Shown here: positions 1 through 7,042 of the stretch, one piece after another
Layout of the letters: each line of letters opens with the position of its first letter
Numbering within the stretch: the first letter of the stretch is position 1
Source: Alcaligenaceae bacterium
GTDB taxonomy: Bacteria; Pseudomonadota; Gammaproteobacteria; Burkholderiales; Burkholderiaceae_B
DNA length: 64,000 bases
NCBI GenBank assembly: GCA_947380655.1
Contig: CANCRX010000008.1
Span: forward strand, 1-64,000
Direction: 5' to 3'
The notes under the pieces: model-generated
The model's input: only the letters and a program-made list of their open reading frames with translations
The model's database searches: none
Told to the model about the DNA's origin: nothing
Position numbers and translations under genes: made by a program

Positions 1-3
1 AAC

Positions 4-861
4 CTAAGCAAATCTAGCTTCTTCAAACTTCATTGGACTGACATAACCAAGGGTTGAATGTCTGCGCCTCGGGTTGTAGAAGGCTTCAATGTAATCGAAA
101 ATATCTGCCCGAGCCTGAGATCGCGTTCTGTAAACCTTTCTAGCTGTACGTTCCGTCTTCATGGAAGAGAAAAAACTCTCCATCGCCGAATTATCCCAAA
201 CTTCACCAGCCCGACTCATACTGCATGTAATTCCTTGCTCACTTAAGAGATGCTGGAAGTGCTCACTTGTATATTGACTGCCCTGGTCAGAATGATGCAT
301 CAATTCAATCGGCTTACCGCGCCTCCATACCGCCATCATTAATGCATCGGCTACAAGTTGAGAGGTCATCGCTGACTGCATGGACCATCCAACTATTTTT
401 CTTGAATAAAGATCTAAAACGACAGCCACATATAACCAACCCTCTGCAGTCCATATGTATGTAAAGTCAGCAACCCATTTCTTATTCGGTGAATCGGCAT
501 TGAATTGTCGGTTAAGCATATTGTCTGCAATTGGATTGCGTAACCCCTTGTCAGTAGGGAGCCCACGTCGTCTAGGGCGAGCCCGTAAGCCTTGAACCTT
601 CATCAACCGCTCGATACGATGTAATCCAGAGACTAGGCCCAGCTCAAGTACGTCATGCCAGACACGGCGCGCGCCGTAAGTGCGGTCACTGTTGATAAAG
701 CTTTGATGCACTTTGGCGCCGAGTATTTCATCCGCCTGGCAACGTGCACTTATCGGTCGTGTAAGCCAAGCATAAAATCCGCTGCGCGATACACCGAGCG
801 CTTCACACATTAAAGATATAGGCCAAGCCCCTCGGTGTTTCGCCATGAAGTCGAATCTCAT
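4..861 (-). CDS. IS3-family transposase OrfB (DDE catalytic subunit)
   Basis: The 285-residue protein carries the rve/DDE integrase core: D132 in WVADFTYI, D192 in HHSDQGSQYTS and E228 in NSAMESFFSSMK, followed by the usual FYNPRRRHSTLGY tail. An N-terminal HTH_21-like segment (residues 20-100) precedes the core. It catalyses excision and insertion of the element. The start codon overlaps the stop of orfA as ATGA (861/858). The orfB frame is -1 relative to orfA, so the active enzyme may be an OrfAB fusion made by frameshifting. All catalytic residues are present, so it looks intact. Confidence 0.95.
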   Translation of the reverse strand: MRFDFMAKHRGAWPISLMCEALGVSRSGFYAWLTRPISARCQADEILGAKVHQSFINSDRTYGARRVWHDVLELGLVSGLHRIERLMKVQGLRARPRRRGLPTDKGLRNPIADNMLNRQFNADSPNKKWVADFTYIWTAEGWLYVAVVLDLYSRKIVGWSMQSAMTSQLVADALMMAVWRRGKPIELMHHSDQGSQYTSEHFQHLLSEQGITCSMSRAGEVWDNSAMESFFSSMKTERTARKVYRTRSQARADIFDYIEAFYNPRRRHSTLGYVSPMKFEEARFA

Positions 862-1151
862 ATGGACTCCTTCGCGAAGTAGGCTGCGGCTTTTTTTAAA
901 AGGTCACGCTCCATCCTGAGCTTAGCAACCTCTTTTTTAAGCTGAGCAATTTCCGCCAGTTCAGGTTTCATATTACCGCCACCTGGGAATGCATGTGCAG
1001 GATCTGAATTGGATTCTTTAACCCATCTGCGCAAAACACTTTCATGCACATCCAGATCTCTGGCAACCTGAGCGAGTGCTACGCCCCGAACCGTTACCAG
1101 ATTGACCGCCTCAAGCTTGAACTCGCGACCGAACTTTCTTCTTGTAACCAT
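858..1151 (-). CDS. IS3-family transposase OrfA (DNA-binding subunit)
   Basis: A 97-residue protein with an HTH_Tnp_1 domain (GVALAQVARDLDVHESVLRRWV, residues about 23-45) and a C-terminal leucine zipper (ELAEIAQLKKEVAKLRMERDLLKK), as in OrfA proteins that bind the IS ends. An A7G run near its 3' end is a candidate site for programmed -1 frameshifting into orfB. It overlaps orfB by 4 bases. The terminal inverted repeat lies immediately upstream. Confidence 0.93.
   Translation of the reverse strand: MVTRRKFGREFKLEAVNLVTVRGVALAQVARDLDVHESVLRRWVKESNSDPAHAFPGGGNMKPELAEIAQLKKEVAKLRMERDLLKKAAAYFAKESI
890..897 (-). promoter_or_regulatory. Candidate -1 frameshift site (A7G) between orfA and orfB
   Basis: On the minus strand the sequence reads TTA AAA AAA GCC in the orfA frame. 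A slip of one base back gives entry into an open frame that runs without a stop through the orfB ATG. A6G/A7G runs at this place are the known slippery sites of IS3-family elements. No test of efficiency or of a stimulatory hairpin was possible. Confidence 0.6.
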
Positions 1152-1186
1152 GAAACACCTCCGATTTCATTAAAACACTTAACAAA

Positions 1187-1212
1187 GTGTCTTTGAAACC
1201 GGGTACAGCTCA
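1187..1212 (-). repeat. Terminal inverted repeat of the IS3-family element
   Basis: The 26 bases read outward-in on the minus strand start with TGAGCTGTACCC and end with AAGACAC, matching the general shape of IS3-subgroup ends. The first three bases, TGA, serve as the stop codon of the interrupted LysR gene. The partner repeat is outside the window. Confidence 0.6.
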
Positions 1213-1533
1213 GTTTGCCCAAAGTCTTACGTGCCCTTTTACCCCTTTAGAGTATTCGCACAATTCATTACTGAGCTGTTCAAAGCCCTGAAATAATCTC
1301 AAGGCGTGTTGCATTACTGCATGACCAGCTGGAGTCACTGTGACCCCTTTGACAGAGCGATCTAGTAATGGAACGCCCACCGTCTCCTCAAAGTCCGAGA
1401 TTCGTCTGCTAGCTGCAGACAGCGCTAGGTTGCATGCGCTTGCGCCCTTAGTAATGCTCCCAGATTGCACGATAGAGCAGAACAATTTGAGGATCACAAA
1501 ATCTACTCTGGCGGGGTTTAGTAGTGTTTTCAT
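1210..1533 (-). pseudogene. LysR-family regulator, truncated by the IS insertion
   Basis: The 107 residues cover the complete winged HTH of a LysR regulator (FVILKLFCSIVQSGSITKG, then SAASRRISDFEETVGVPLLDRS and VTPAGHAVMQHA) and the first strand of the effector domain (GHVRLWAN), where the frame meets the IS end and stops at its TGA. About 190 C-terminal residues are missing. LysR genes are usually divergent from the operon they control, and this one is divergent from the CoA-transferase operon starting at 1647, so it probably regulated that operon. Without the effector domain it could at best bind DNA constitutively. Confidence 0.88.
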
Positions 1534-1646
1534 CGGGTAATTCTACCCACACCTTCGCAAAATGAGAAGGCATCGTCTCCAAATAGCAATTTTCAAGAAT
1601 AAGGAAGGGGCGTAACTTTGCTTAAAAGAACACTTTAGAGAATCAA

Positions 1647-2843
1647 ATGGAGCCATTAGCAAAATTAAAAGTCATTGAGATGGGGCAGTTGATTGCGGGG
1701 CCATTCGCAGCTAAAACTTTGGCTGACTTCGGTGCCGACGTAATTAAGATTGAGCCACCAAAAGTTGGTGATGCACTTCGTAAATGGCGATTACTCAAAG
1801 ATGGAACTTCTGTTTGGTGGCAGGTCCAGTCACGCAACAAGCGTTCCCTCTCCTTGGATCTAAAGCAATCTGAGGCTCAAGAAATTATCAGAACTTTGGT
1901 TAAAGAGGCGGATGTGCTAATAGAAAATTTTCGCCCTGGAACACTGGAGGGGTGGGGTCTTGATCCACAAAAATTATTAGAACTTAATCCGCGGCTAATT
2001 GTTCTACGCATAAGTGGATACGGGCAAACAGGCCCCTACCGCGACAAACCAGGATTTGGTGTTGTAGCAGAAGCTATGGGCGGTTTACGCCATCTAACAG
2101 CCGAGCCAGGTAGGGTGCCCGTACGTGTTGGCATCAGCATTGGCGATACCTTAGCTTCTTTGCATGGTGTCATAGGAATTCTATTGGCTCTGCAGGAACG
2201 ACATAACAGTGGCAAAGGTCAAATTATTGATATTGCACTTTATGAGGCAGTATTTAACTGCATGGAAAGCTTATTGCCTGAGTACAGCGCCTTTGGTGAG
2301 GTCAGGCAAGCGGCTGGAAGTGCTTTACCCGGTATAGCCCCAACCAATGCATATCTGTGTGCTGACGGGGGGTATGTTTTAGTTGCAGGTAATGGAGATA
2401 GTATTTTTAAACGTCTAATGACAGTCATTGGGCGTGATGACCTGGGTAATGACCCTCAGCTAGAGAATAATGATGGCCGCGTTAAGCGCGTAGCTGAGCT
2501 TGATCAAGCCATTGGTGAGTGGGCTAAAACAGTCCGCACTGACAAGGCTCTGGAAATCCTAGATTCTGTTGCTGTGCCTGCTGGCCGAATTTACACCGTG
2601 GCTGATATTGCCAATGACCCTCATTACAAGGCCAGGGGAAATATTCAAACTATTCAAATGCAAGATGGATCCAAGCTTGATGTGCCTGGAGTTATTCCAA
2701 AACTTTCTCGTACACCTGGTTCTATTAAAACTCTGGCACCAGATATCGGCGAGAACACCGATGAGATTTTGCAAAGTATTGGATTAAATGACTCACAAGT
2801 CGCCTCCCTGAAAGAGCGCGGAATTGCATTTACTAAAAAATAA
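1647..2843 (+). CDS. CaiB/BaiF (class III) CoA-transferase
   Basis: At 398 residues it has the usual family length. It shows the N-terminal signature LKVIEMGQLIAGPFAAKTLADFGADVIKIE in segments, SRNKRSLSLDL (residues 62-72), RISGYGQTGP (121-130), GFGVVAEAMGG and a conserved Asp at 167 (GDTLASLHG), the residue that forms the acyl anhydride in formyl-CoA transferase. It moves CoA between an acyl-CoA and a free carboxylic acid; the substrate cannot be read. The next gene, an HMG-CoA-lyase-like enzyme, starts 13 bases downstream. This suggests activation of a hydroxy-dicarboxylate followed by C-C cleavage, an inference from the order. Composition is AT-rich compared with genes beyond 5.8 kb. Confidence 0.92.
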   Translation: MEPLAKLKVIEMGQLIAGPFAAKTLADFGADVIKIEPPKVGDALRKWRLLKDGTSVWWQVQSRNKRSLSLDLKQSEAQEIIRTLVKEADVLIENFRPGTLEGWGLDPQKLLELNPRLIVLRISGYGQTGPYRDKPGFGVVAEAMGGLRHLTAEPGRVPVRVGISIGDTLASLHGVIGILLALQERHNSGKGQIIDIALYEAVFNCMESLLPEYSAFGEVRQAAGSALPGIAPTNAYLCADGGYVLVAGNGDSIFKRLMTVIGRDDLGNDPQLENNDGRVKRVAELDQAIGEWAKTVRTDKALEILDSVAVPAGRIYTVADIANDPHYKARGNIQTIQMQDGSKLDVPGVIPKLSRTPGSIKTLAPDIGENTDEILQSIGLNDSQVASLKERGIAFTKK

Positions 2844-2856
2844 AGAGGACAAGACT

Positions 2857-3792
2857 ATGACAAGAATTTATTTCAACGATGTAGTGACAAGAGATGGCTT
2901 TCAAATTGAGCCAAACTTCATTCCGACTGATGACAAAGTTAAGTTAGTTGATGAACTTAGTAATTGTGGCTTTGCCAAAATCGAAGTTACTTCATTTACT
3001 TCACCAAAATCTATTCCAATGCTCAAGGATGCCGAAGAGGTTATGGGCCGTATTCAACGAGTTCCCGGAGTGGAGTACACCGTATTAGTGCCAAATCTTC
3101 GAGGTGCAGAGCGCGCTTTTGAATCTAAGGCTGATGAATTTAATCTCGTCATGTCAACATCCGAGACACACAACCTTGCAAACCTCAGAATGGGTAGAGA
3201 AAAGAGCTTTGCAGGATTAGCTGAAGTTATTAAATATGTCGATGGCAGAACGCCTATCAATGTTTCGCTATCCACCTGCTTTGGTTGTCCTATGGAGGGC
3301 GAGGTTCATCAAGATGTTGTGGAAGGATTTGCTCAGCGCTTTGCCGATCTAGGTGTGAGGGGTCTGACGATTTGCGATACAACTGGTATGGCCAATCCAG
3401 ATCAAGTAAAAAAGATGTGCAATTCTTTACAGAAGCGTTTTCCAAGCCTTCAGCTTACCTTGCATTTCCACAATACCCGAGGCATGGGTTTAGCCAATAT
3501 CTTAGCTGCCGTCCAGTCTGGCATCGTACGTTTCGATGGATCTCTGGGTGGCTTAGGTGGCTGCCCATATGCGCCCGGAGCAAGTGGCAATATTTCTAGC
3601 GAAGATGCAGTTCATATGCTTGATGCAATGGGCTATGACACTGGCATGAATATTCCTAAGTTATTGCAATTAGCAAGGGAACTGCCTCAGATCGTAGGAC
3701 ACGAAGTTCCTGGTCAGGTCGCAAAAGCAGGTAGCACTTTCACATTACATCCCGAGCCAAATTATGTAGCTGAATTACGCCGCGCTCAGTAA
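2857..3792 (+). CDS. HMG-CoA lyase-like enzyme (DRE-TIM metallolyase family)
   Basis: Starts at ATG 2857, with AAGAGGA at 2843-2849 as ribosome site. The 311 residues form the TIM barrel of the HMGL family: R12-D13 (VTRDGFQ) for metal and substrate binding, SLSTCFGCPMEG (138-149), the His pair in LHFHNTRGMG (203 and 205) and the catalytic Cys236 in the loop GGLGGCPYAPGASGN. Such enzymes split 3-hydroxy-3-methylglutaryl-CoA or close analogues (for example citramalyl-CoA-type substrates) into acetyl-CoA and a keto acid. Its pairing with a CoA-transferase fits a two-step degradation of a branched hydroxy-dicarboxylate. It is the second gene of the operon. Confidence 0.9.
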   Translation: MTRIYFNDVVTRDGFQIEPNFIPTDDKVKLVDELSNCGFAKIEVTSFTSPKSIPMLKDAEEVMGRIQRVPGVEYTVLVPNLRGAERAFESKADEFNLVMSTSETHNLANLRMGREKSFAGLAEVIKYVDGRTPINVSLSTCFGCPMEGEVHQDVVEGFAQRFADLGVRGLTICDTTGMANPDQVKKMCNSLQKRFPSLQLTLHFHNTRGMGLANILAAVQSGIVRFDGSLGGLGGCPYAPGASGNISSEDAVHMLDAMGYDTGMNIPKLLQLARELPQIVGHEVPGQVAKAGSTFTLHPEPNYVAELRRAQ

Positions 3793-3995
3793 TCGACCAA
3801 CTAAATCTCAATTCAGTCTTACAAAAGCCTCTGGTGTTGATTAGCGGTGGAGAAACTACGGCCACTGTTAAAGGGGTTGTCATTGGGGCAGGATTACAGA
3901 ATTTTTTGAGTATTGCTCATTCTTTCAATGGTGCAGAGGGTATGTATGCAATCGCGGCGGATACAGACGGCATTATTGGTAACTGGCTCAATTAG
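3792..3995 (+). pseudogene. Remnant of glycerate 2-kinase (MOFRL/TtuD family), C-terminal fragment
   Basis: The frame starting at 3792 reads through PLVLISGGETTATVKG and then GMYAIAADTDGIIGNW before stopping at 3993-3995. This matches the MOFRL region of glycerate 2-kinases (usually SGGETTVTVRG...GRGGRNQE...ALAADTDGIDG). Only about 67 of roughly 430 residues remain, there is no start codon or ribosome site, and the GRGGRNQE stretch is changed to IGAGLQNF, so the fragment is decayed. It sits directly upstream of a D-2-hydroxyacid dehydrogenase. Glycerate kinase and hydroxypyruvate/glyoxylate reductase genes are often neighbours. Confidence 0.75.
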
Positions 3996-4039
3996 AGCAA
4001 ACGTAAATGACCTCAGCGCAATCCAGATTGTTTAAATTT

Positions 4040-5041
4040 ATGAATGATAAAAACAAAAAACCTAAGATCCTAGTTGCTAGAGCGATTTTTCCCAAGGCTT
4101 TAGCTAAATTAGAGGAATCCTTTGAAGTTCGATCCAATCAAGAGGATCGGATTTTTACCCCCCAAGAGCTTCAGACAGAATTAGCTGAGGTAGTAGGCGC
4201 ACTGGTGGCTAGTAGCGAGCGAATTGATGCATCCGCTTTAGCTCAAGCAAAAGATTTAAAGGTGGTGGCCAATATCTCTGTTGGCTATAACAACTTTGAT
4301 GTTCCGGCAATGACTGCTGCTGGCGTGATGGCAACAAATACGCCAGATGTGTTAACTGATACAACCGCAGATTTTGGGTTTTCACTATTAATGGCAACTG
4401 CACGCCGCATTACCGAATCCGAGCATTGGGTGAGAGCAGGACATTGGAATAAATGGTCAATTGTTAATAACCCACTTGGCATGGATTTGCATCACAGTAC
4501 TGTTGGCATTATTGGCATGGGTCGCATTGGGCAAGGTATTGCAAAACGCGCATTAGGTTTTGGAATGAATGTGATTTATCACAATCGTAGTCATTTGTCG
4601 GATGCTGATGAAAAAGCCTGCGGTGCTAAATATGTTTCTAAGGAAGAGTTGCTGCGCACTGCTGATCACGTTGTTCTCGTATTACCTTATTCGGCCGAGA
4701 GCCATCATACGATTGGCGCAAAAGAAATTGCCCTCATGAAATCGACCGCAACCCTTATTAATATTGCCCGCGGAGGTATTGTGGATGATGCGGCTTTGGC
4801 GCAAGCATTGCAAGGCGGGAAGATCTTTGCGGCCGGCTTAGATGTATTTGAAGGTGAGCCTTCGGTGCATCCAGAGTTACTCAAGTGCAGCAATATTGTG
4901 TTGGCGCCGCACATCGCCAGCGCTACAGAAAAAACACGTAGAGCGATGGTAGATCTCGCAGTAGAAAACTTACGAGCAGCGCTTGATGGAAAAAAACCAC
5001 CAAGTTTAATTAATTCAATACAAAGAGGTAGGCATGATTGA
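4040..5041 (+). CDS. D-2-hydroxyacid dehydrogenase (glyoxylate/hydroxypyruvate reductase type)
   Basis: The chosen start gives a 333-residue protein beginning MNDKNKKPKILVARAIF; an in-frame ATG at 4007 adds 11 residues, and neither has a clear ribosome site. It has the catalytic-domain start KILVARAIFPKAL, the NAD(P)-binding motif VGIIGMGRIGQGIAKRA, the signature LINIARGGIVDDAALAQAL, and the catalytic Arg, Glu (GEPSVHPEL) and His (APHIASAT) regions. It most resembles glyoxylate or hydroxypyruvate reductases, which reduce 2-oxo acids with NAD(P)H. The upstream glycerate-kinase remnant fits a former glycerate pathway. It overlaps the next gene by 8 bases. Confidence 0.9.
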   Translation: MNDKNKKPKILVARAIFPKALAKLEESFEVRSNQEDRIFTPQELQTELAEVVGALVASSERIDASALAQAKDLKVVANISVGYNNFDVPAMTAAGVMATNTPDVLTDTTADFGFSLLMATARRITESEHWVRAGHWNKWSIVNNPLGMDLHHSTVGIIGMGRIGQGIAKRALGFGMNVIYHNRSHLSDADEKACGAKYVSKEELLRTADHVVLVLPYSAESHHTIGAKEIALMKSTATLINIARGGIVDDAALAQALQGGKIFAAGLDVFEGEPSVHPELLKCSNIVLAPHIASATEKTRRAMVDLAVENLRAALDGKKPPSLINSIQRGRHD

Positions 5042-5426
5042 TCACCTAGATCATTTAGTTCTTACAACAGCCAAGGAGACTGAATGTGTCGATTTTTACA
5101 CCCGTATTCTAGGGATGAAGCTTGAATCTTTCATTGGAGGTACTCCGCCCGTAGAAAGAAAAGCATTTCAATTCGGCAACCAAAAAATTAATCTTCATAT
5201 TAAAGGCAAAGAGTTTGACCCAAAGGCAGACCTCCCCACACCTGGTTCGCTTGACCTGTGTTTTATAGCTGATCGTCCAATTGAAAAAGTTATTGAAAAG
5301 CTAATAAAAGAGGGTTGGCCAATTATTGAAGGGCCGCTTGTACGGACTGGTGCTACACAAAAAATCAATTCGGTATATGTGCGGGATCCAGATCAAAATC
5401 TAATTGAGATATCTGAATTCATTTAA
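5034..5426 (+). CDS. VOC (glyoxalase/bleomycin-resistance) superfamily protein
   Basis: A 130-residue single vicinal-oxygen-chelate protein. It shows two beta-alpha-beta halves: HLDHLVLTTAKETECVDFYTRILGM in segments (residues 4-28) and the C-terminal VYVRDPDQNLIEISEF (115-130) carrying the usual metal-ligand Glu. Members are glyoxalases, epimerases, extradiol dioxygenases or resistance proteins, and the reaction here is unknown. Overlap with the preceding dehydrogenase shows it is translated from the same mRNA; a role in handling a 2-oxo or 2-hydroxy acid is only inferred. Confidence 0.85.
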   Translation: MIDHLDHLVLTTAKETECVDFYTRILGMKLESFIGGTPPVERKAFQFGNQKINLHIKGKEFDPKADLPTPGSLDLCFIADRPIEKVIEKLIKEGWPIIEGPLVRTGATQKINSVYVRDPDQNLIEISEFI

Positions 5427-5699
5427 CGAATTGGCTTGGTTAAGTTCTTGAGAGTGCGAATATCTGTAGATTTGGTCATGACTGGTTCCAAAATTATTGA
5501 AAACTTTGTTACCACGCACCCTCACCAAGTTTTGCAAATTTCACCCAATCTATTCTGAGTATTTTTACAATTCTTGGCAATTATTGTCAAAGGCTAATCT
5601 GGCGAGTTCTTCATAGACGATTTGAAGATTTTCGAAGACTGTTTTGAAGCCATTCAAAGACCATTCAAATTGCACACCTATCAATCACTGAGAGTCGAC

Positions 5700-5712
5700 A
5701 CCCTCTCCGCCA
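5700..5712 (+). other. Fragment matching the 3' end of a tRNA-Ser gene (candidate attachment site)
   Basis: The bases ACCCTCTCCGCCA match the acceptor stem, discriminator and CCA end of typical tRNA-Ser genes. The T-arm expected just upstream is not recognisable, so this is not a tRNA gene. It is followed 18 bases later by a strong terminator, as expected behind a tRNA. Displaced tRNA 3' ends mark the far side of elements integrated at tRNA genes. The match is short (12-13 bases), so chance is possible. Confidence 0.4.
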
Positions 5713-5730
5713 AATATTCAAGCCAAATTA

Positions 5731-5755
5731 AGCACCTTCGGGTGCTTTTTCTTTT
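5731..5755 (+). terminator. Rho-independent terminator
   Basis: AGCACC, a TTCG tetraloop and GGTGCT form a 6-bp hairpin followed by TTTTCTTTT. It would end the AT-rich operon or, originally, a tRNA transcript next to the tRNA-Ser-like tail. Confidence 0.8.
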
Positions 5756-5793
5756 GGCAGCGCATCTTGAGTACAGGTGGTGATGGCTCGCTC

Positions 5794-6198
5794 ATGCGGA
5801 AAGATACTTTTATGTTACCATTTGGCATGGCCTTTCAAGTACTCGAACTATTGCTCGATGACGGACACAGCCCGTACGCGCAATGGTTCGACGGGTTGGC
5901 GCCAGATATTGCCGCTAAGGTTGCTACTGCCAAGTACCGGATGCAGCAAGGAAATCTGTCCAGTGTCGAGTGGTTCCGTGGCATTGGTGAATACAAAATT
6001 AATTACGGTGCAGGCTGGCGGATTTATCTGGCAAAGGACGGTATTGAGATCATCATGCTCTTGGGCGGCGGTTCCAAAAACGGTCAGCAACGAGACATTG
6101 ATAAAGCCGTTGAATTGTGGAAAGAGTACAAGCAGGCAAAAGAAAATTTACTCAAAAAAACTCAATCAATTGTAGCGACAGGCAAACGCAAGAGGTAA
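5794..6198 (+). CDS. RelE/ParE-superfamily toxin (HigB-like, addiction-module killer type)
   Basis: The 134-residue product ends with the family signature: the core YAQWFDGL, then EYKINYGAGWRIYLAKDG and IIMLLGGGSKNGQQRDIDKAVELW. This corresponds to killer proteins that cleave ribosome-bound mRNA. ATG 5794 is the most likely start; in-frame TTG 5767 and ATGs at 5812 and 5827 are alternatives, and a 5827 start would give the usual length of about 120. Its stop overlaps the region of the antitoxin start, so the pair is co-translated. The order toxin-antitoxin is that of HigBA-like modules. Confidence 0.82.
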   Translation: MRKDTFMLPFGMAFQVLELLLDDGHSPYAQWFDGLAPDIAAKVATAKYRMQQGNLSSVEWFRGIGEYKINYGAGWRIYLAKDGIEIIMLLGGGSKNGQQRDIDKAVELWKEYKQAKENLLKKTQSIVATGKRKR

Positions 6199-6203
6199 TG
6201 AAT

Positions 6204-6527
6204 ATGGCACTGACCAGAGATTTTAAAGAAACGGTTTTAGCACGCGTCGAGCGCGATCCTGAGTTTGCCTGTGCTATGTTGAACGAGGCAATCATGCTGT
6301 TTCTGAACGGTGAACCCGAGACCGCAAAGCTCATCTTGCGCGATCTTGTCAACGCGACGATGGGGTTTGAGGGTTTGGCGATCTCCGTTGAGAAACCAGC
6401 AAAAAGTGTTCATCGGATGCTGTCCTCATCAGGCAATCCGACCATGACAAACTTGGCTGCAATTTTTTCTGCTCTTAAGTCAACGATGAAAGTAGATATA
6501 CACGCTCACTGCGTCAGCGTTGCTTGA
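6204..6527 (+). CDS. HTH antitoxin of the RelE/HigB-like pair
   Basis: A 107-residue protein starting MALTRDFKETVLARV. AAGAGG lies 8 bases upstream of ATG 6204; an ATG at 6198 is also in frame but too close to it. The N-terminal half is helical, and the C-terminal half (SVEKPAKSVHRMLSSSGNPTMTNLAAIFSAL) is an XRE-like helix-turn-helix with the recognition stretch characteristic of addiction-module antidotes. It should bind and neutralise the toxin encoded directly upstream and repress the operon. The AT-rich tail after the gene is part of the 34-bp direct repeat. Confidence 0.78.
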   Translation: MALTRDFKETVLARVERDPEFACAMLNEAIMLFLNGEPETAKLILRDLVNATMGFEGLAISVEKPAKSVHRMLSSSGNPTMTNLAAIFSALKSTMKVDIHAHCVSVA

Positions 6528-6530
6528 GCA

Positions 6531-6564
6531 GTTAGTATCCCTTTCGCAGACCAAAAGCAAAAAA
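6531..6564 (+). repeat. 34-bp direct repeat, copy 1
   Basis: Starts GTTAGTATCCC and ends ACCAAAAGCAAAAAA. It matches copy 2 at 9120-9153 in 30 of 34 positions by eye. Both copies lie a few bases after a toxin-antitoxin gene. They may be a duplicated attachment site or a shared 3' region from recombination between toxin-antitoxin loci. Confidence 0.75.
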
Positions 6565-6663
6565 CCTAAGGTTTCAGCACCTCAGGCGGTTTGTGATGTA
6601 GTAGCCGTTGCCCCGCCAAAACTGAAGTTTCGAACCTGCTATGCAGAGATTCGATATGCCACG

Positions 6664-6686
6664 AGCCCCGCACAGTGCGGGGCTTT
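6664..6686 (+). terminator. Hairpin, probable terminator of the toxin-antitoxin operon
   Basis: AGCCCCGCA and TGCGGGGCT form a perfect 9-bp GC-rich stem with a 3-base loop, followed by TT and a short mixed tail. It lies between the rightward antitoxin and the leftward orphan antidote, so it can separate converging transcripts. The T-run is weak. Confidence 0.55.
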
Positions 6687-6725
6687 GCGCTTTAAGCTCA
6701 TGCAAGACCGCGCACACGCCTGCTC

Positions 6726-7028
6726 TTAGGTGCTAGTAGTTGCTTGTGCGTGAAGGTGAATGCCAAGCGCTGCCGTGACTTTGAGGACCGTCGCAAAACT
6801 TGGATTGCCCTCTCCTGACAAGGCTTTGTAAGGATTCTCTCGACCTAAGCCAGTGTCGCGGGATAGTTGAGACATACCTTTGGCGCGAGCGATATTACCT
6901 AGCGCTTTAGCAAGGTACGCGGCATCGTCTCCAGCTTCTTGCAGACAGGCATCAAAATACAGCGCCATGTCCTCTTCTGTTTTAAGGTGCTCAGCGCTAT
7001 CCCATTTGAGAAGTTTAAGGGTGTTCAT
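6726..7028 (-). CDS. Addiction-module antidote-like HTH protein (orphan)
   Basis: The 100-residue protein has the features of HigA-like antidotes: SAEHLKTEEDMALYFDACLQEAG, then YLAKALGNIARAKGMSQLSRDTGL (helix-turn-helix) and YKALSGEGNPSFATVLKVTAALG. These normally pair with a RelE-like killer protein encoded directly upstream. Here the upstream neighbour, 14 bases away on the same strand, is a DUF3237 gene instead. So it is an orphan, or it protects against the RelE-like toxin at 5794-6198 as well. Confidence 0.8.
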   Translation of the reverse strand: MNTLKLLKWDSAEHLKTEEDMALYFDACLQEAGDDAAYLAKALGNIARAKGMSQLSRDTGLGRENPYKALSGEGNPSFATVLKVTAALGIHLHAQATTST

Positions 7029-7042
7029 TTAGATACTTGCAT

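Larger units (their letters stand above)
1..1212 (-). mobile_element. IS3-family insertion sequence, one end outside the window
   Basis: Two overlapping leftward genes (orfA, orfB) with the layout of IS3-family elements are followed, upstream of orfA, by a terminal sequence that on the minus strand begins TGAGCTGTACCC and contains AAGACAC, resembling the TGA...GACAC ends of the IS3 subgroup. That terminal inverted repeat spans about 1187-1212. The other end lies left of base 1, so its partner repeat and the target duplication cannot be checked. The element interrupts the lysR-like gene at 1210-1533. Family assignment is firm; the exact border at 1212 is inferred from the TGA start and from the reading frame it breaks. 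Confidence 0.85.
5427..5793. other. 367-bp intergenic stretch at the AT-rich / moderate-GC boundary
   Basis: No coding frame is convincing here. It holds the tRNA-Ser-like 3' tail at 5700-5712 and the terminator at 5731-5755, described separately. To the left, gene sequence is noticeably AT-rich; to the right composition matches the rest of the window. No integrase is seen nearby. Confidence 0.6.

Noticed and set aside
3793..4039. Plain intergenic spacer
   Set aside because: The frame from 3792 shows two clear MOFRL motifs, so it was entered as a pseudogene.
5700..5712. Complete tRNA-Ser gene
   Set aside because: Only the acceptor 3' half and CCA match; no T-arm, anticodon arm or D-arm was found upstream.
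6520..6729. Open frame after the antitoxin (about 70 residues)
   Set aside because: It runs through the direct repeat and the terminator hairpin, has no ribosome site and shows no domain.
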